Below are positions 42,965 to 55,700 of a stretch of 64,000 nt of DNA, one piece after another. A program made the position numbers and the translations under genes. Origin of the DNA: Diploscapter coronatus (Eukaryota > Nematoda > Chromadorea > Rhabditida > Rhabditidae); contig OZ038423.1 of NCBI GenBank assembly GCA_964036155.1, positions 29,899,249-29,963,248 of the forward strand, given 5' to 3'. Position 1 is the stretch's first letter. Every line of letters starts with the position of its first letter. A model generated the notes under the pieces. That model searched no databases. It worked only from the letters and a program-made list of their open reading frames with translations, and was not told the DNA's origin.

Positions 42965-44237
42965 ATGATGAATCTTGCAATATTTCTGTTACTCGTCAAA
43001 TGTTCGAATGCCTGTGTACCAACGGTCCCAGATATAGAGCTACCTGATGTGTCAACCACTACTGGCACAGGTAAATTATCACTGTGCATTAAATGAATTT
43101 GCTAGTTTTGAAGAGATCAGCTACATATGGCTTTTCTAAATTTTCCTTTCGCAATGTGGTATGGGCTCATAATTCAATCTGATCTAGATTTTTTGGCAAG
43201 TCAGCCATCACACTGTTTTGTAAAATCTCATCATCGTCGGTTCAGGTTACCGACGTTGAAGTCTAAAGTAAAGCACAAAATTGCGCAAACTCAACAATAA
43301 TAAATATAGATACGACAGTGTCCACTCCTTCAATGACAACAGCTATCACGACCTACATGACACCTGATTGGACTTCGTCCACGATTACATCTAGTTTATC
43401 GACGTCCACGATTACATCTAGTCTATCGACGTCCACGATAACCACATCCAGTACTACAACCGGACATGTCTCAGATCCAGGTCCAATAGCTTATTATCCT
43501 AAATCTTAACATTTTTCAGGCTAACCAAAATTGGTATCGTTTGACTCCAAATTTTATGGGAATAAATAATAGATGCCTTTAGCTTCAATTTGAGCCCAAG
43601 TTTTGGTAGACTATCTATGAAAATATTGTCGTACCATTTTCTTGAAACTTGACATTAAATTTTGGTTTTTGAGGTACCACTCCTATACCATAATAGGAAA
43701 TCATAGTGTCTTCACAAAAGTTGCTCAGTTTGATGAGGTCTATCGATTGGTATACATGTTGTAGAATCTAACTTTCAAAATTGACATTTTGGGTCGACAA
43801 TAAAATACTTCCTTGCCATTTATCCACTCGTATTTTATGGAGAAATTCTAAAAATTTTAGTCGCCTGCCCTAGCTGTACTCAAGTGATCACGGACGAAAC
43901 CTACTGGAATGGTCCTGAACCGGTTGACCTGTGCGCTGACATCGAAACCTACCTGGAAGCCAATCACGGACCTCCAACCATTACTCCCGTCCCGAGCGAT
44001 CCATGCACTGAAACCATAATGTGCGATTCAAATCTTTATAATCGAGTTGCACAAATCTTTTATAATAACGGCGTATTAGTTTGTGGTTCAGATTCTGTAG
44101 ATCTTATCAATAACGTTTTGAATCCTTATACATGCGATGAGGCAAATTCAGGCCTTTTCGCTGATACATTAAATTATCCAAATAAAGCTTATCTTTGCTA
44201 TTGTGATCCGAATTTTGATCCTCCTTGTCAAAACTAA
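42965..44237 (+). CDS. Secreted Thr/Ser-rich mucin-like protein, unrecognised
   Basis: Three exons join in phase (42965-43070, 43310-43480, 43861-44237), giving 217 aa. I do not recognise the family. Residues 1-16 or so form a signal peptide (MMNLAIFLLLVKCSNA). Residues of exon 2 (about 36-92) are mostly Thr and Ser, with a 9-residue unit STITSSLST repeated twice and a third degenerate copy, likely a heavily O-glycosylated stalk. The C-terminal 125 residues contain ten cysteines in the spaced pattern CPSC...LCAD...PCTETIMC...VCG...TCDE...CYC...PPC, suggesting a disulphide-stabilised extracellular module. There is no hydrophobic C-terminus, so secretion rather than anchoring is expected. The exon-2 donor (CCAG|GTCCAA) is weak, and exon 2 remains open to 43,509, so an alternative truncated product is possible. 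Flanking related repeats and lack of similarity suggest a young or fast-evolving gene. Confidence 0.72.
43378..43458 (+). repeat. 27-bp coding tandem repeat
   Basis: Two nearly identical 27-bp units (43,378-43,404 and 43,405-43,431; one difference) encode STITSSLST. They are followed by a third, degraded unit. The array forms the core of the Thr/Ser-rich stalk of the mucin-like protein and probably arose by slippage. Confidence 0.85.
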
Positions 44238-44650
44238 ATGAAAATTAAGTCATTTATTGCTCATTTCGCTTGTAAAGTATGTATTATTTTGGTATTCTTA
44301 TCAGCGAATAGCATGCCATCACTTTTCGATAAGAATAACGAAACACTTATTAGGAACTCACTCTGTCATAGCTAGATTATTGCATCTCAATTAGTTGTCA
44401 ATTATAGTTATTAAGAGATGTTTTCAATTTGTAAGGATTATTGTGAATAACTAATCTAGTTGACATAACCTTCTTCGTCGAATACAACTGATGAAACAGA
44501 AATCTTGCCAAGGGTTGATTACTTAAAACCAACTAAATCACACGAATTTTCGATGTAAAGAAGTCAACGCATATTTCAAGTGGAAAATCGAAAATTAGAA
44601 ATCTACAGAGTGCAACAAATGTTCTTCCTCACAGCGGATCGAAGGACGTG

Positions 44651-44702
44651 GTTCGCGGGCTTTGTGTCTGAGTCATACTATTTTCTAAAAAGCCCGCGAA
44701 CT
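44651..44702. repeat. GC-rich hairpin
   Basis: GTTCGCGGGCTTT and AAAGCCCGCGAAC are perfect inverted copies of 13 bp separated by about 25 nt, standing out from AT-rich flanks. It lies between the mucin-like gene and element 2. It may be a foldback remnant; no other function is indicated. Confidence 0.75.
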
Positions 44703-44814
44703 ATGAACTAAGCCTTATAAAGTAAGGTCCAAAGGTTCGTAAGAATTCTCATCATAAAAATCCACAATTTGTAGTCTGTCTCATTTCAATTATGATTAGT
44801 TCAGCACATGACAC

Positions 44815-45469
44815 GTTCTTCGTAAGAATCGAGTTTTCTATAAAGGGGGGTGGTACCCAAGAAATCGACCCTCAAATTTCGAGTTGATTTTTCGTCCCTG
44901 GGGATTTTCGACTACGCTGATGACGAATATGACGGTTAAAACCCGATCCGACCACTTGTTCCGCATGTTCCGGAAGGTCCGCATCCGGTAGTTCCGAAAA
45001 ATTCTATTTTCGTTATTCGGCATGGAAAAAATTCAAATTTGGTATCAAAATGATCGAAGAGACCAGCTGAACATGATTCTGAAAAGATATCGTCAGAATG
45101 ACACCGAATAAGGAAGTTATTATGAACATAGTGAAACATATGGAAAATATCATATCGATTTTTCGCTTCTTTTAATTTTTTATTTTTTAAAAGTGCCGGA
45201 TTCCGTGAGTTATTTATACTGGGAAGTAGCCCAGGCCTTCTAGTTTCTGGAACACTTGACCGTTTTCCTATAGACTGCCCACTAGCGGAGAAATTCCACT
45301 TCTTCGAAGAGTTGTCATGGCTCACAATTAGGTACCACCCCCTTTATGAAAAAAACTCGATTTTTATAAATAACGTCTCATAAGGATATCCAACCATATT
45401 ACCCTTTTTTGGGTTGTCTCGAGGACTTTTTATACCTGTGCCTTGGTATACCCGATTCTTACAAAGAAT
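44815..45469. mobile_element. MITE-like element 2 with nested inverted repeats
   Basis: Outer inverted repeats (44,815-44,831 and 45,453-45,469; TTCTT[CT]GTAAGAATCG) enclose a second pair (44,827-44,857 and 45,331-45,363) with core ATAAAGGGGGTGGTACC. The interior contains AATAAGGAAGTTAT and CGCTGATGACGAATATGACGG, both resembling parts of element 1, so the two may belong to one family. There is no coding capacity and boundaries are approximate. Confidence 0.65.
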
Positions 45470-46356
45470 GTCCCTTAAAGAAGTTTATCGCTTGTACTGA
45501 TGAACTCTGAATTAAATTCGAGACTTTTCTTCTATTATTATCAGCCGCTTATCAGTCGGTATCAGTGATAAGACCATTAAATCAGCTAAAATATTAAAAT
45601 ATTTGTAATCAGTGTAAAATTCGGAGTTGAATGATCCTCATTTTGGACAGGAGATAACTTTTGAGAAATCGATTTAATGCTAATTTCGACTATTTTCTGA
45701 AGTCAAAATTTGCTGAAATATTTTTTTAATCTCCACGGTAAACTTGGGTAGATTAACTAGTTTTTGGAAGTAGAAATGAAAATTAGGAAATCGGCTTCTT
45801 TTAAAAATGCTTACTAAATTATATAGTAGAGGTAACGCCGGAAAAAGCACGACTTTGGAAATGGAAATCTGACCAGATAATCTGATAATCACAAGTCCAT
45901 CTTCACCAACAAACAGAATTTATTTAGATTCAAGGCAATTGAGCCAAATCAATAATTACAAAAACAGCAACAAAACAAAACGAAGTAAAGTGAGGTGAGG
46001 TGAAGTGAAGTACCAAGTAACCTGGATTGGTGCAAGAAGATAGGCAAGAGAGAGAATCGAGGCAGAAGATGGCTGATCTGCAAGGAAAATTAGGATAATG
46101 GAAGCAAAAACAAAAATCTAACTAATAAATAAACAGAAACCAAGATGCCGAGACATCAAGTCTGGAGATCTGATTGCAAAAGAAATGGGGAAAAATGAAT
46201 GAAAGTTCATTATTTTACATTCCCCTTAGAGGTAAAAGTTGACTATAGAAACGTGGATGGGAAAGGGTTTGGTTTGGGGAACTGGGAAAAGAAGAATACA
46301 AATGGAACGGTGTCTAGGGGGTGGTAAATGGTGGAAGAGGAGGGAAGGGGACCTAA
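45470..46356. other. 3' flank of the Y-box gene
   Basis: This region lies downstream of the Y-box stop on the minus strand. AATAAA on the minus strand at 45,919-45,924 is a candidate polyadenylation signal, giving a 3' UTR of about 430 bp. A short GTGAGGTGAGGTGAAGTGAAG-like purine repeat sits near 45,990. No gene is seen. Confidence 0.5.
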
Positions 46357-48122
46357 TCAGACAGACGCCTGAACGGTGTTGTCGTTGACAGCGGCCGAGT
46401 TGTCGCCCGAGGCCTTGTCCTGCAAAAATCCATGTTCAACTATTTCATTTTATTCTCAACTAGGTACGTTGAAATTCCGAAAAGCTCAACAATGTTGGAT
46501 CTTATTCAGAAAGAGAGCTGCCAGTGTATCTTCCCTTTTCACTTACCTCTTTCTCCTTCTTGTCTCGTCTTCCCTTGCCTGTGCCCTTGGTCTCCTTTCC
46601 ATTGGAGGTGTCGCTTTTTGCAGTATCCTTTCTGCCTCTACGAGTCACTCCACGGCTATTCCCGTTGCGACCACGCACATAGACGATGCGGTATCTAAAA
46701 TATATATGACTTCATTAGAGTTCGATCCGACTTCTACAAACTCGACCCGCAAAAAAGTAGTATCTTTTCGTGAATGAAAAATAAGACATGCTCTTTTCCT
46801 CTTTCGATATAATACTTTTTCTGCGAGTCGAGTTTGGAGACGTCTAATTCGAATCGGACTTTTGACATGAGAGGGATGGGGGATTTCTTTTCAACAAATG
46901 CCTTTCTTTTCTCACTGCATTCAGAAAAAAAAATCGGAATCGAAATAAAGTAAGTGGAAAGATCATACGGAGTCGAGAAAACTCACTTCATAGAATTTCG
47001 ACGCATCTTATTCTGATCAAGAACGATTCATCCAGAATCACTGCTTTTAGCTTACCTGGTTCCCTTGACCTGTTCGCCTTCAGGCCCCGTCACATTGGCC
47101 GCTTCCGGTCCGTTTTTCCCCTCGACGATGTCGAACTCGACAGGCTCTCCTTCCTCCAGAGTGCGGTAGAAGTACTTTTTCATCTTCGAGTTCAAGATCG
47201 CCATCTGCAAAGAGGAATTGTTTGTGTAGAAGACATATTTTGACGGGTATTTGGAAATCTCACATCTTGACGAATAGGTATGTACGTCGAGTTATGAAGG
47301 TAGAGAAATGGATTTTCACTTGCATATCCTCAAGTTGCCAGACTTCCAGGCTATCATCTTAGCAAGAAATCAACACAAGACAATTCTATATCAAGACACA
47401 TTCACTTTCTGCCTTACCTGATGCACGAAGACATCGTCCTTGCCCTTCTCGTCCCTCTCGATGAATCCGTACTTGTTGCGAATGGAGAACCACTTGACAG
47501 TGCCCTTGCAGCCCTTCTCCAGCACCTTCTTCTGCTGCTGCTCTTCCGCGTACTTCGCCAGTCTCTCCTCGTCCATCTTCTCGCGTTCTTCTCGAGTCAG
47601 ACGCGGCTTGCCAGAGCCCTGCTGCGAGTTGGAACGGGGCTGAAACATAGAAAATTTATCCCATATTCTTTCTTCGAAAGCAGGGTTGCTGTTGGCAGTA
47701 GAAAAATTCGAACTGCACTGCCAAAATCCGTTTGACAGCAAACTGTTGGGCAACTGAGAAACGACGTGAGGAAGTGAGCTATCTTTTGCCAAACTATTTT
47801 TCCCTACTTTCAGCCCTCACCTATCCCTTAACTATAGCAGTCCTCACGTCATTTCAAAATTGCCAACTGTCGCCCATCTTTAACTATCAGAAAAGGAAGA
47901 AATATGACAGAACTTGCAGTCAAATTACAAAATTTTCTCCTCCAATTTTGCACTCGCCTTGCGGTCCGAATCAGACCCCTTGTTTCCTCCCTCCTTGCCG
48001 GCCTCGGTCTTTCCGTCCAGCTTCTCGCCCGGTCTGTCTTCTCCAATCTTCTTCTCTTCATCCCTCAACTTAGTTCCCGTCATTTTGGCGATCATCTCAG
48101 CAACTGTCGATGCAGCAGACAT
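46357..48122 (-). CDS. YBX: Y-box / cold-shock-domain RNA-binding protein
   Basis: Y-box proteins coat mRNAs and regulate their translation and stability, mainly in cytoplasmic mRNPs. Five exons join in phase: 48122-47958, 47639-47418, 47204-47056, 46694-46547, 46419-46357, giving 248 aa. The Lys/Glu-rich N-terminus leads into the cold-shock domain (about 98-175): [21 protein letters not shown], with RNP1-like KYGFIE (111-116) and RNP2 VFVHQ (125-129). [19 protein letters not shown] and [10 protein letters not shown] follow, as in animal Y-box proteins. The tail starts [12 protein letters not shown] and is Arg/Lys-rich but lacks the alternating acidic/basic islands of vertebrate YBX1. The RNP1 Gly (NGYGF) is replaced by Lys. 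Intron 1 uses a GC donor (AAG|GCGAGT), the only option I found that preserves phase. It is head to head with PLK1, 1.67 kb apart. Confidence 0.92.
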
Positions 48123-49795
48123 CTTATTCCTTCAGTTCAGCTGACAGGTCGGCAGAAGTGCGCAGGGTGCTATTTTGCTTGGAAGCTGTTAGCGTTCTAA
48201 AACAAAAAAAAATCGATGAAAACGAACGAATATACGAAACACGAATTTTCAACGAGAAAGCAGTCTTTCTGAATTTTAGACGATGTGATGTCAGCATCCA
48301 GAAGAAAGCGACAAGAAAACATCAAGAAGTTGAACATAAATCGAATAAGAAATGTGAACTGTCAGAATTTCACAGAAGACGAAAACTGACGATGTTTCAC
48401 AAGAATCTTGGCGTTATCAGTAATTGTGTGTTGTTACTTAGAAGAAGCTTCGGAAAAAAATTCCAACTCATCATGCACAAAATTTGAAGGAAATTAGAAA
48501 AGTCGAAATGAAATTCGGCAGATTTTAGGCCGAGAAAATCGAGAATGGACAATCCATTCAATCTCTCCGCTCTCTTCATTTCGCACAGTATTTTGTCAAA
48601 GGCAAGTGGTTATTTTCGATCATTCGATTTTAGGATTATGCAGACACGGAAACAGTGATCTGCCGGTTGCTTTCTCGGGGTGCTTAGCACTATTTTGAAT
48701 TCATGCAGACGATTTGAGTCCAGAATCATTACTTCGAAATTACTCAATTTCGATGAAAGGGCAAAATAACAGCAGCCGTGTTCTGCCCTGTCCACGAGAA
48801 AGAACCAAGTTTTGGGCACGGTAGAAAAGGGACTGACCCTCGCGGTAGGGTTAAAGAGACAAAGAAAAAAATAGATTGAGATGAAATAGACAAACTGTAA
48901 ACTAGACAAAAGCGAAAATCTCTACACAAAGGGTGAATAAATCAACGCCAAAAGTCAACACATGATGAAATTTAGGCGCGATTTAGCACAAGTATCGATT
49001 TGTTATTGGGTCCGTTAAGACTTACAAGTAGCTGCATTGCAATTCGTTCGAAATAGCATGGGAAGCGAAGAGAGTGCGATTGCATTTTTGTGTTCTTTTG
49101 ATTTCCCATGCTGTCTGAGCGGGCTTATTCATTTGCCATCATTTTCACATCAGTCTGTAGAACGTATTGTGCGTACCCGTATTAACGAAACTTCCGGAAC
49201 CCTTCCTATAGGAAGCTTTCGGAAGTTCCGAGACTTTCGTAGATCCGAACTGTTTCTTATTCTGTCTTTATCTTCTGCCGTCTCTCTACTGTCACTTTTT
49301 CTTTATTTTCACTTTCGATTTTATTTCCCGTCGTTTTTTCCTCGGATTTTATCAGTTCCATGAAATTCTCGGGATCTCGAGATTCCGACACTTCCATAAA
49401 ATCTGGTGATTTCTGAAACTTGGCCTAAAATTGATTGTCTTTTCCATGCATTATTGTCTGTTCGGAAAATTTCTCGTGAATCCTCATTCTTTATTCTCTG
49501 CAACAGAATTGTTTGAAATTCTTATTCTGAAAATTCCCAATTTCAAGCCGATTTATGTTTTTCATTTGCGATCCTCTTCTCACCTGTGCCCCACTCATAG
49601 ATTTGGCCCTCACCGACCCGTCACTGCCTGTGCAAAATTTGACTTTCAATTCCTTCCTGAACATTTTCGATCCTAAAGATTGAATCGACTTCATTGTGAA
49701 TTGATCCCGATTTATTTCTCCAAACTAGTCATTGCAACCTTCCTATTTTCTATTTTCGTCGATTTTCTAGTCTTTTAAAGTTCAACAATTTTGCG
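48123..49795. promoter_or_regulatory. Intergenic region between divergent Y-box and PLK1 genes
   Basis: This 1.67-kb stretch must contain the 5' ends of both genes. Acceptor-like AGs lie 18 nt before the Y-box ATG and 25 nt before the PLK1 ATG. A 39-bp imperfect palindrome at 49,189-49,227 is the clearest structure. I see no TATA box that I would defend and no additional gene. Confidence 0.5.
49189..49227. repeat. Imperfect palindrome with TTCC/GGAA blocks
   Basis: The arms AACTTCCGGAACCCTTCC and GGAAGCTTTCGGAAGTT are inverted around TATA, with a small internal loop. Alternating TTC and GAA triplets look superficially like a heat-shock element, but the spacing is irregular. It could equally be an ETS-type GGAA cluster or chance. 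Confidence 0.5.
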
Positions 49796-52700
49796 ATGCG
49801 TCAAATTGCAGCTGAAAGAATGGCTCCGACAGCAGCGGACTTGAAGAAGCAGCAGCAACAGCAGAGGATGGCCGATGTGCCAGACCTGATCGTCGACAGG
49901 GACAGGGATGTCAGATATGTCAAGGGTATTTGGAACCACATAGGGAGAAAAGACCGTACCGTTTTTTTTTTTTAATTCAGGGAAGTTCCTGGGCAAAGGC
50001 GGTTTCGCGCACTGCTACGAGCTGCGTAACATGGCCACAGCCGAGCTGGTCGCAGGCAAGATCGTCTCCAAGACACTTCTCACCAAACAGTACCAGAGAG
50101 ACAAGGTCGGTCTCAACAACAAAAAAAACTGCCCATCGGGATGATTTTGCCGCTCGAAGCTGGGCCGACAGTTAGCGGCATTTACCGACATTGAACAGCA
50201 AAATCGTCGTGCCTTTTTATTATTTTTCTACTCTTTCTATATTTTTTAATCATCGCTCAGTGAGATGACAGATCCTGCAATCCATTTTCTTCGCAATTTA
50301 AAAAAAAATAAAGATAAAAGTTTCTATCAGAAAGCTCGAGATATGATTCAAGAATGGCCAACTCATTTAGCTTTTCTCAAAGCAATGTCAATGTGAGTGT
50401 TTTCAGATGGCTCAAGAAGTGAGCATCCACCGCAACCTGCGACACGAAAACGTCGTTCGGCTGTTCAGCTTCTTCGAGGATCACAAGAACGTCTACATCA
50501 CCCTCGAGCTGTGTGCCAGAAGGTGAGCAGGAAAAAATGAAAAAGAAAAGCCGAAATTCATCTCATTCATCCCCTATGCCTTGCAGGACCGTAAAGTGAT
50601 TTCTTAAATGACATCTCTGCCTCTTTACCGCTTTGCATACACAATTCACCATTTTTCTGGCTTCTTATCATTTAGTTCTTATTTAAAGAACATGGAGATC
50701 AAATGAATTTCAGAAGTCTGATGGAACTGCACAAACGACGCAAGGCAGTGACGGACCCGGAAGCGAGATACTTCACTGTGCAGGTCTGCAGGGCTGTCGA
50801 ATACCTGCACGAGAAACGCATCATCCACAGGGACCTCAAGCTCGGCAACTTGTTCCTCAACGATGAGATGATGGTGAGTTAGATGAGAGCGATAATTGGA
50901 AAGATAACTTCAAGATGAGCAATCTAACACCTAACACACGCGCCAGTATAATTCAGTTCAGCTAAGAGCGCACTCCAGTCAGATACATGTTTCTTTTTTC
51001 TTTCCTATAACAGACTAAAGAGGACTTCATTTTTGATTGGAGCGCGCGCTCCTTCCGCATCAAATTCTATTGACTGGTTAGAAATTGTCTAATGATTTAT
51101 CCTCGTTTCCATTCTATTTTAAGAAGAGTTTGGAATGTTAATTTAAAATTCGCTATATTTCAAAATTAATCGACTATGAACGTGGAAGTTGAAACAAAAA
51201 TGTCCTCCAAATTTTTAAACGAATAATGTGGTTCTTCAGGTGAAAATCGGAGATTTCGGGCTGGCGACGACCGTGGACGAGGGCGAGCGGAAGAGAACCC
51301 TGTGCGGCACACCCAACTACATCGCGCCCGAGGTGCTCGAAAAAAGGGGTCACTCCTTCGAGGTGGATATCTGGGCCATCGGCTGCATCCTCTACACACT
51401 CCTCTTCGGCAAGCCACCATTCGAGACTGAGTCACTCAAGGTCAGTCGAATGAACGATCAAAAGCAAAGGGATGAAGATATTCTCGATTTCGAAAAATTT
51501 CGCAAATTCAACGTTAAATTTTTCATCTCGAGCTTGTTGTGTGAAGAGACGAGTTGTTTGAGTTGCAGGACACATATGCCCGCATCAAAACCAACACCTA
51601 CAGGATTCCTGCGGACGCGCCTGCCGAAGCTGCGTCGCTCATTCGATGGTTACTTGCGCCTGAACCTGCGCAGAGACCTTCTATCAGGAAGGCAAGTCAT
51701 GTCGAAAAGTAGCAAATGACTAAGAAACTGAAGCTTCCAAAGTATTGTTGATTAGACATTTTCGTGGGTGAATATAAATTTTTGCAATCCTGATCGGCAT
51801 TTTGAACTCGAAATGCAGAAATAGGCGAAGAAAAACATTCTGAGGTAAAAGTTGGATTTGCAGACCCTGGAGCACTCCTACTTCCAAGGTTTCACGCCGC
51901 GTCGTTTGCCCGTTTCCTGCTTGTCGATGCCACCAAAGTTCAACTTGGATACGGTTAGTTTTGCGATGAAAAATGCCTGTCTTATGTAAAATTCATCGAA
52001 ATTGTTAATTAAAGAGAATAGGGATGAGGGAGATGGATGAATTCTACAAATTGGCCATGATGATATTTAATGATTAGAGGCAAAATTTAATTCCAATTAC
52101 GAATTTCCCAAACTCAATGTCATCATATTACTTCTGTTGATGAATTATACAAGAGGGTAAAAATGACGAATTCCACATAACTGGCAACTAGTATTTGACG
52201 GAGTACTTTCTAGTAAATGACGGAATGATTCTGTCAAGAAACTCATCTTTATGTTGAAAAGATGAGACTCAATCATTTGACATAGAAAATCGCTCCGTCT
52301 TCTAACGTCCAAAATATACCGACGAATATTCTAAATGTTCTATGTTATGTATGTCGTGTTTGCAGTCGATCATGCCGCCTCCCGTGCCTCCCGTGTCAGC
52401 CAAGTCGACAGCTGAATCCTCATTGTCAGCTCCTTCTGCCCAGCCTCAGAGATCCACCACCTGGGCTGTGCCTGCTCCCATTCACAACCAGAGGTAGGTC
52501 TTTTGGGGAGAATTGGGAAGAGTTTGATAGAAAATGTGCTTCCTCAATGTGACCAGCTCACTGTGTATCGGTTTCGGTTGTAAAGGAGTACGAAATTCTC
52601 GAGGTTCCAATGGCTTTGATTTTGGCTATATCTTTTGTCGGAGAAATCATTTCGAATTTCAGATCTACGATGCAGACAATTCCCGAGCACAACGTGCCGG

Positions 52701-55700
52701 GCGCACAGGGCAATGGTTAGTTGAATGAGAGTGTTAATAAAGAGTAAAATTTACAATTTTGCACATGAGTGAATGATGAATGAACTTATCAATGAGTCCG
52801 TTTATAGGGCTTGTTGCAAATGACATGTCGCGGGAAAATGAATGAAGATATCTCATTTTCTCTATCATTCGTGAAAATTTTTATATGAACCAAAACTCAC
52901 CGATAATAATAGGATATCTTCTTGCGAACTTTGAAAATAGCGAGGATTCTCTCTTTTACATTTTTGTTCGAAGTTAGGAATTTCAACTAATAATTTAATA
53001 TGTGACTAGGGGCACGACGAGCGCTCAACGTTGGCTATACTGAACTTCAACTGACTTGATTATAACTAAACACCTTGGACTAGTTCTTTATATATGATGC
53101 ATTCTTTGTAAAGGTGACGAAAGCCTTGATACAGAATTTTGCAGCGCTACCGTTATAAATTTGTGCCAAGCTGTTTGCCCATCCATTTGCGCCACGTTTA
53201 TAAAGAATGTCATACATATGTAAGGTAATTACAGATAGAGATTAAATGAATTGGACTTCTTGAAAATCAACACATTTTCCAGACGATTTAGATTCTTCAC
53301 GATCGTGACCTGACGAAAATAGGTGTAGGATTAGGAGATTTAGTGAAGCGATTTCGCATTTTACACATTTAAGGAAATCGTGAAGTCGCAAAATTCCAAT
53401 TTTGAAAGAAAATGAAGAAAAAAAAGTGCTGAACTTTCCGGGAATACATGAATTGTTGTTTTCTTTATAAATTTTTGTATTGCAGCCCTGCCATCCTGCT
53501 CGTCGATCTCTGCGTCCCTGCCCCGTCAGTCCTCGACTTCCCAGTTCCAGCCCCAATCTGCCCCCGTGACTGGCGATGTCGTGCCCGGTCGCCAGGCCCC
53601 CTCTGTGATCGACTTCCACCTCACAGAGATGCATCAGCAGGTCCTCTCGCTCATCAGCAGTCAGTTCCCCGAGGTCAGATCATTTTTTTTTCTTTAAATT
53701 TAAACGAGAAGAATACACCATTTTCTAAGTTCGTTTCGATCGAAACATCTGATGCGAAGTCTTCTTTCCAAGACATCTTTTTACTCCTCCACTTACTATG
53801 GAGGAAATCATAGCAATGCGTTCATTGGTAGCAAACATTATGAAGCCAACATTTCCGGATGACCTATCTGAGAACAGCTTCAAAGTATTAGTCACTTCTG
53901 TCAAATCTTCTTAATTAAGAAAGCGGGCGAATGTGTCCGTGAGTTTGTCAATTTGCAGCGCTCCGAGCAGGAAATGATGTTGGAGGACGAGCAGTCGCCC
54001 GAGGCGGTCCCCGTGTTCTGGATCGCCAAGTGGGTGGACTACTCGGACAAGTACGGCATCGGCTACACGCTGTGCGATAACTCGGTGGGCGTGCTCTTCA
54101 ACGACAACACCAAGATGATCCTCGACGAAATGGGCACGCAGCTCACCTACATCGAGAAGGGTGGCAACGAGCTCTACTACAACATGCACGAACCCCCTCA
54201 AGAGTTGAACAAGAAGGTACCGGTCATATAGATCGACTTGTTTCGGGAGAAGTATTCGAGTGAGAGAAACTGCGAATTTTTGAGGCTCCTCCTCATCCAT
54301 CACAAAATGAAATGACGAAGTTTCTCGCTTCTAGTTTTCGAAACGTTGAAGAATCGATGATAAAATATTCTTATTTTTCTGCCAAAGAGGATGAGAATAC
54401 GAATCATCATGTTTCTGCTCACTTTACCTGACATTTCAAGACGAGTGCAGAAAAAACCAGAAAATTGAATGAATGGTTAATAAGACTGATGAAGAAAAAT
54501 TGAATAGAATTATGAAAGTCTACTTTCATACGATATTCATTATTTTCAGGTGACTCTGTTGAACTACTTCCGAAATTACATGAACGAGCACCTCGTCAAG
54601 GCTGGTCAGCTCATGCAGAGGAGGGTAGGAATTTCTAATACAGACTCAGCGACTTTCTCAATTTAACGGAGCAAAGAAACTAGAAGTTTTGTTTTTTTTC
54701 CAAAATAATAAGACATTATATTCCTCACGATAGCTCTAGAAATCACTTCGAATCTATTCTATCACTTGATTATCTAAGTCTGATTTCTGCAGGATGGGGA
54801 TGAGATGGCCCGTCTGCCAGTGCTGCAGTTCTGGTTCCGCACCAAGTCGGCAATGGTCCTCCATCTCACCAACGGCACACTTCAGATCAACTTCTTCCAT
54901 GTAAGCTATTTGAATTCGTGGTGAATACTTGAAAATTCTGTAAATTCAAAGTTTAAATATGCGGATTGAGTAACGTCAAAATATACAAGTTTTTGCTACA
55001 TTTTTCTTATTCTGATCAGACTTGTAAAGTGTAAAGATTTTGGAATGTACAGAAATAAACGAAGATAAAAAATTCGGAAACAACATCATACAGAAATTAG
55101 CGAAAATGGAGCGAAGTTTTTCTCGTAGAAGCCTAACTGATGAAAATATCCTGACGGGAATTATTCACAACATTCATAACATGACAAAGTCAGCGCGGTA
55201 TTTTGCCACGTCAATTTTGACAGCTTCTGATTGATTTTCAAAAATCACTACTAATCCGCCATTCTTTCTTGAATGAATAAAACGAAGGAACAAATATGCA
55301 ATAGAATAATAACTTTTCGAACCGAGGCTTAACCTGATGAAACGGGATGCGCCCTACAAAAGAAGTCATTTCTTCTATCCGTCTATAGAAAAGACAACAT
55401 CCCATTTCATAAAGTTAATCGTGTTTCGGAAAGCTCTAAATGTCATGCGAGAATTGGAAGGGAAATCTCGTGATGTTCAGGACCACATCAAAATGGTGAT
55501 TTGTCCCCTGATGCAGGCGGTGACTTTCATCGACCAGGACGGCGCCGTTCGCACCTACAAGCTCATCGACTTGCAGAGGAATGGATGCTCCAAGGTAGAT
55601 CTTTTTCAAAATCAAAAATAGGTGAAGATGAGTGGTACTCGTTTTCTTTCGCTTAACTCATTACTAGTCTCCTCTTACAATTCGCAAGATAGTGTGCATC

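Noticed and set aside
51040..51060. GGAGCGCGCGCTCC palindrome in PLK1 intron 4
   Set aside because: A perfect 14-bp palindrome, but short and isolated; there is nothing to distinguish it from chance.
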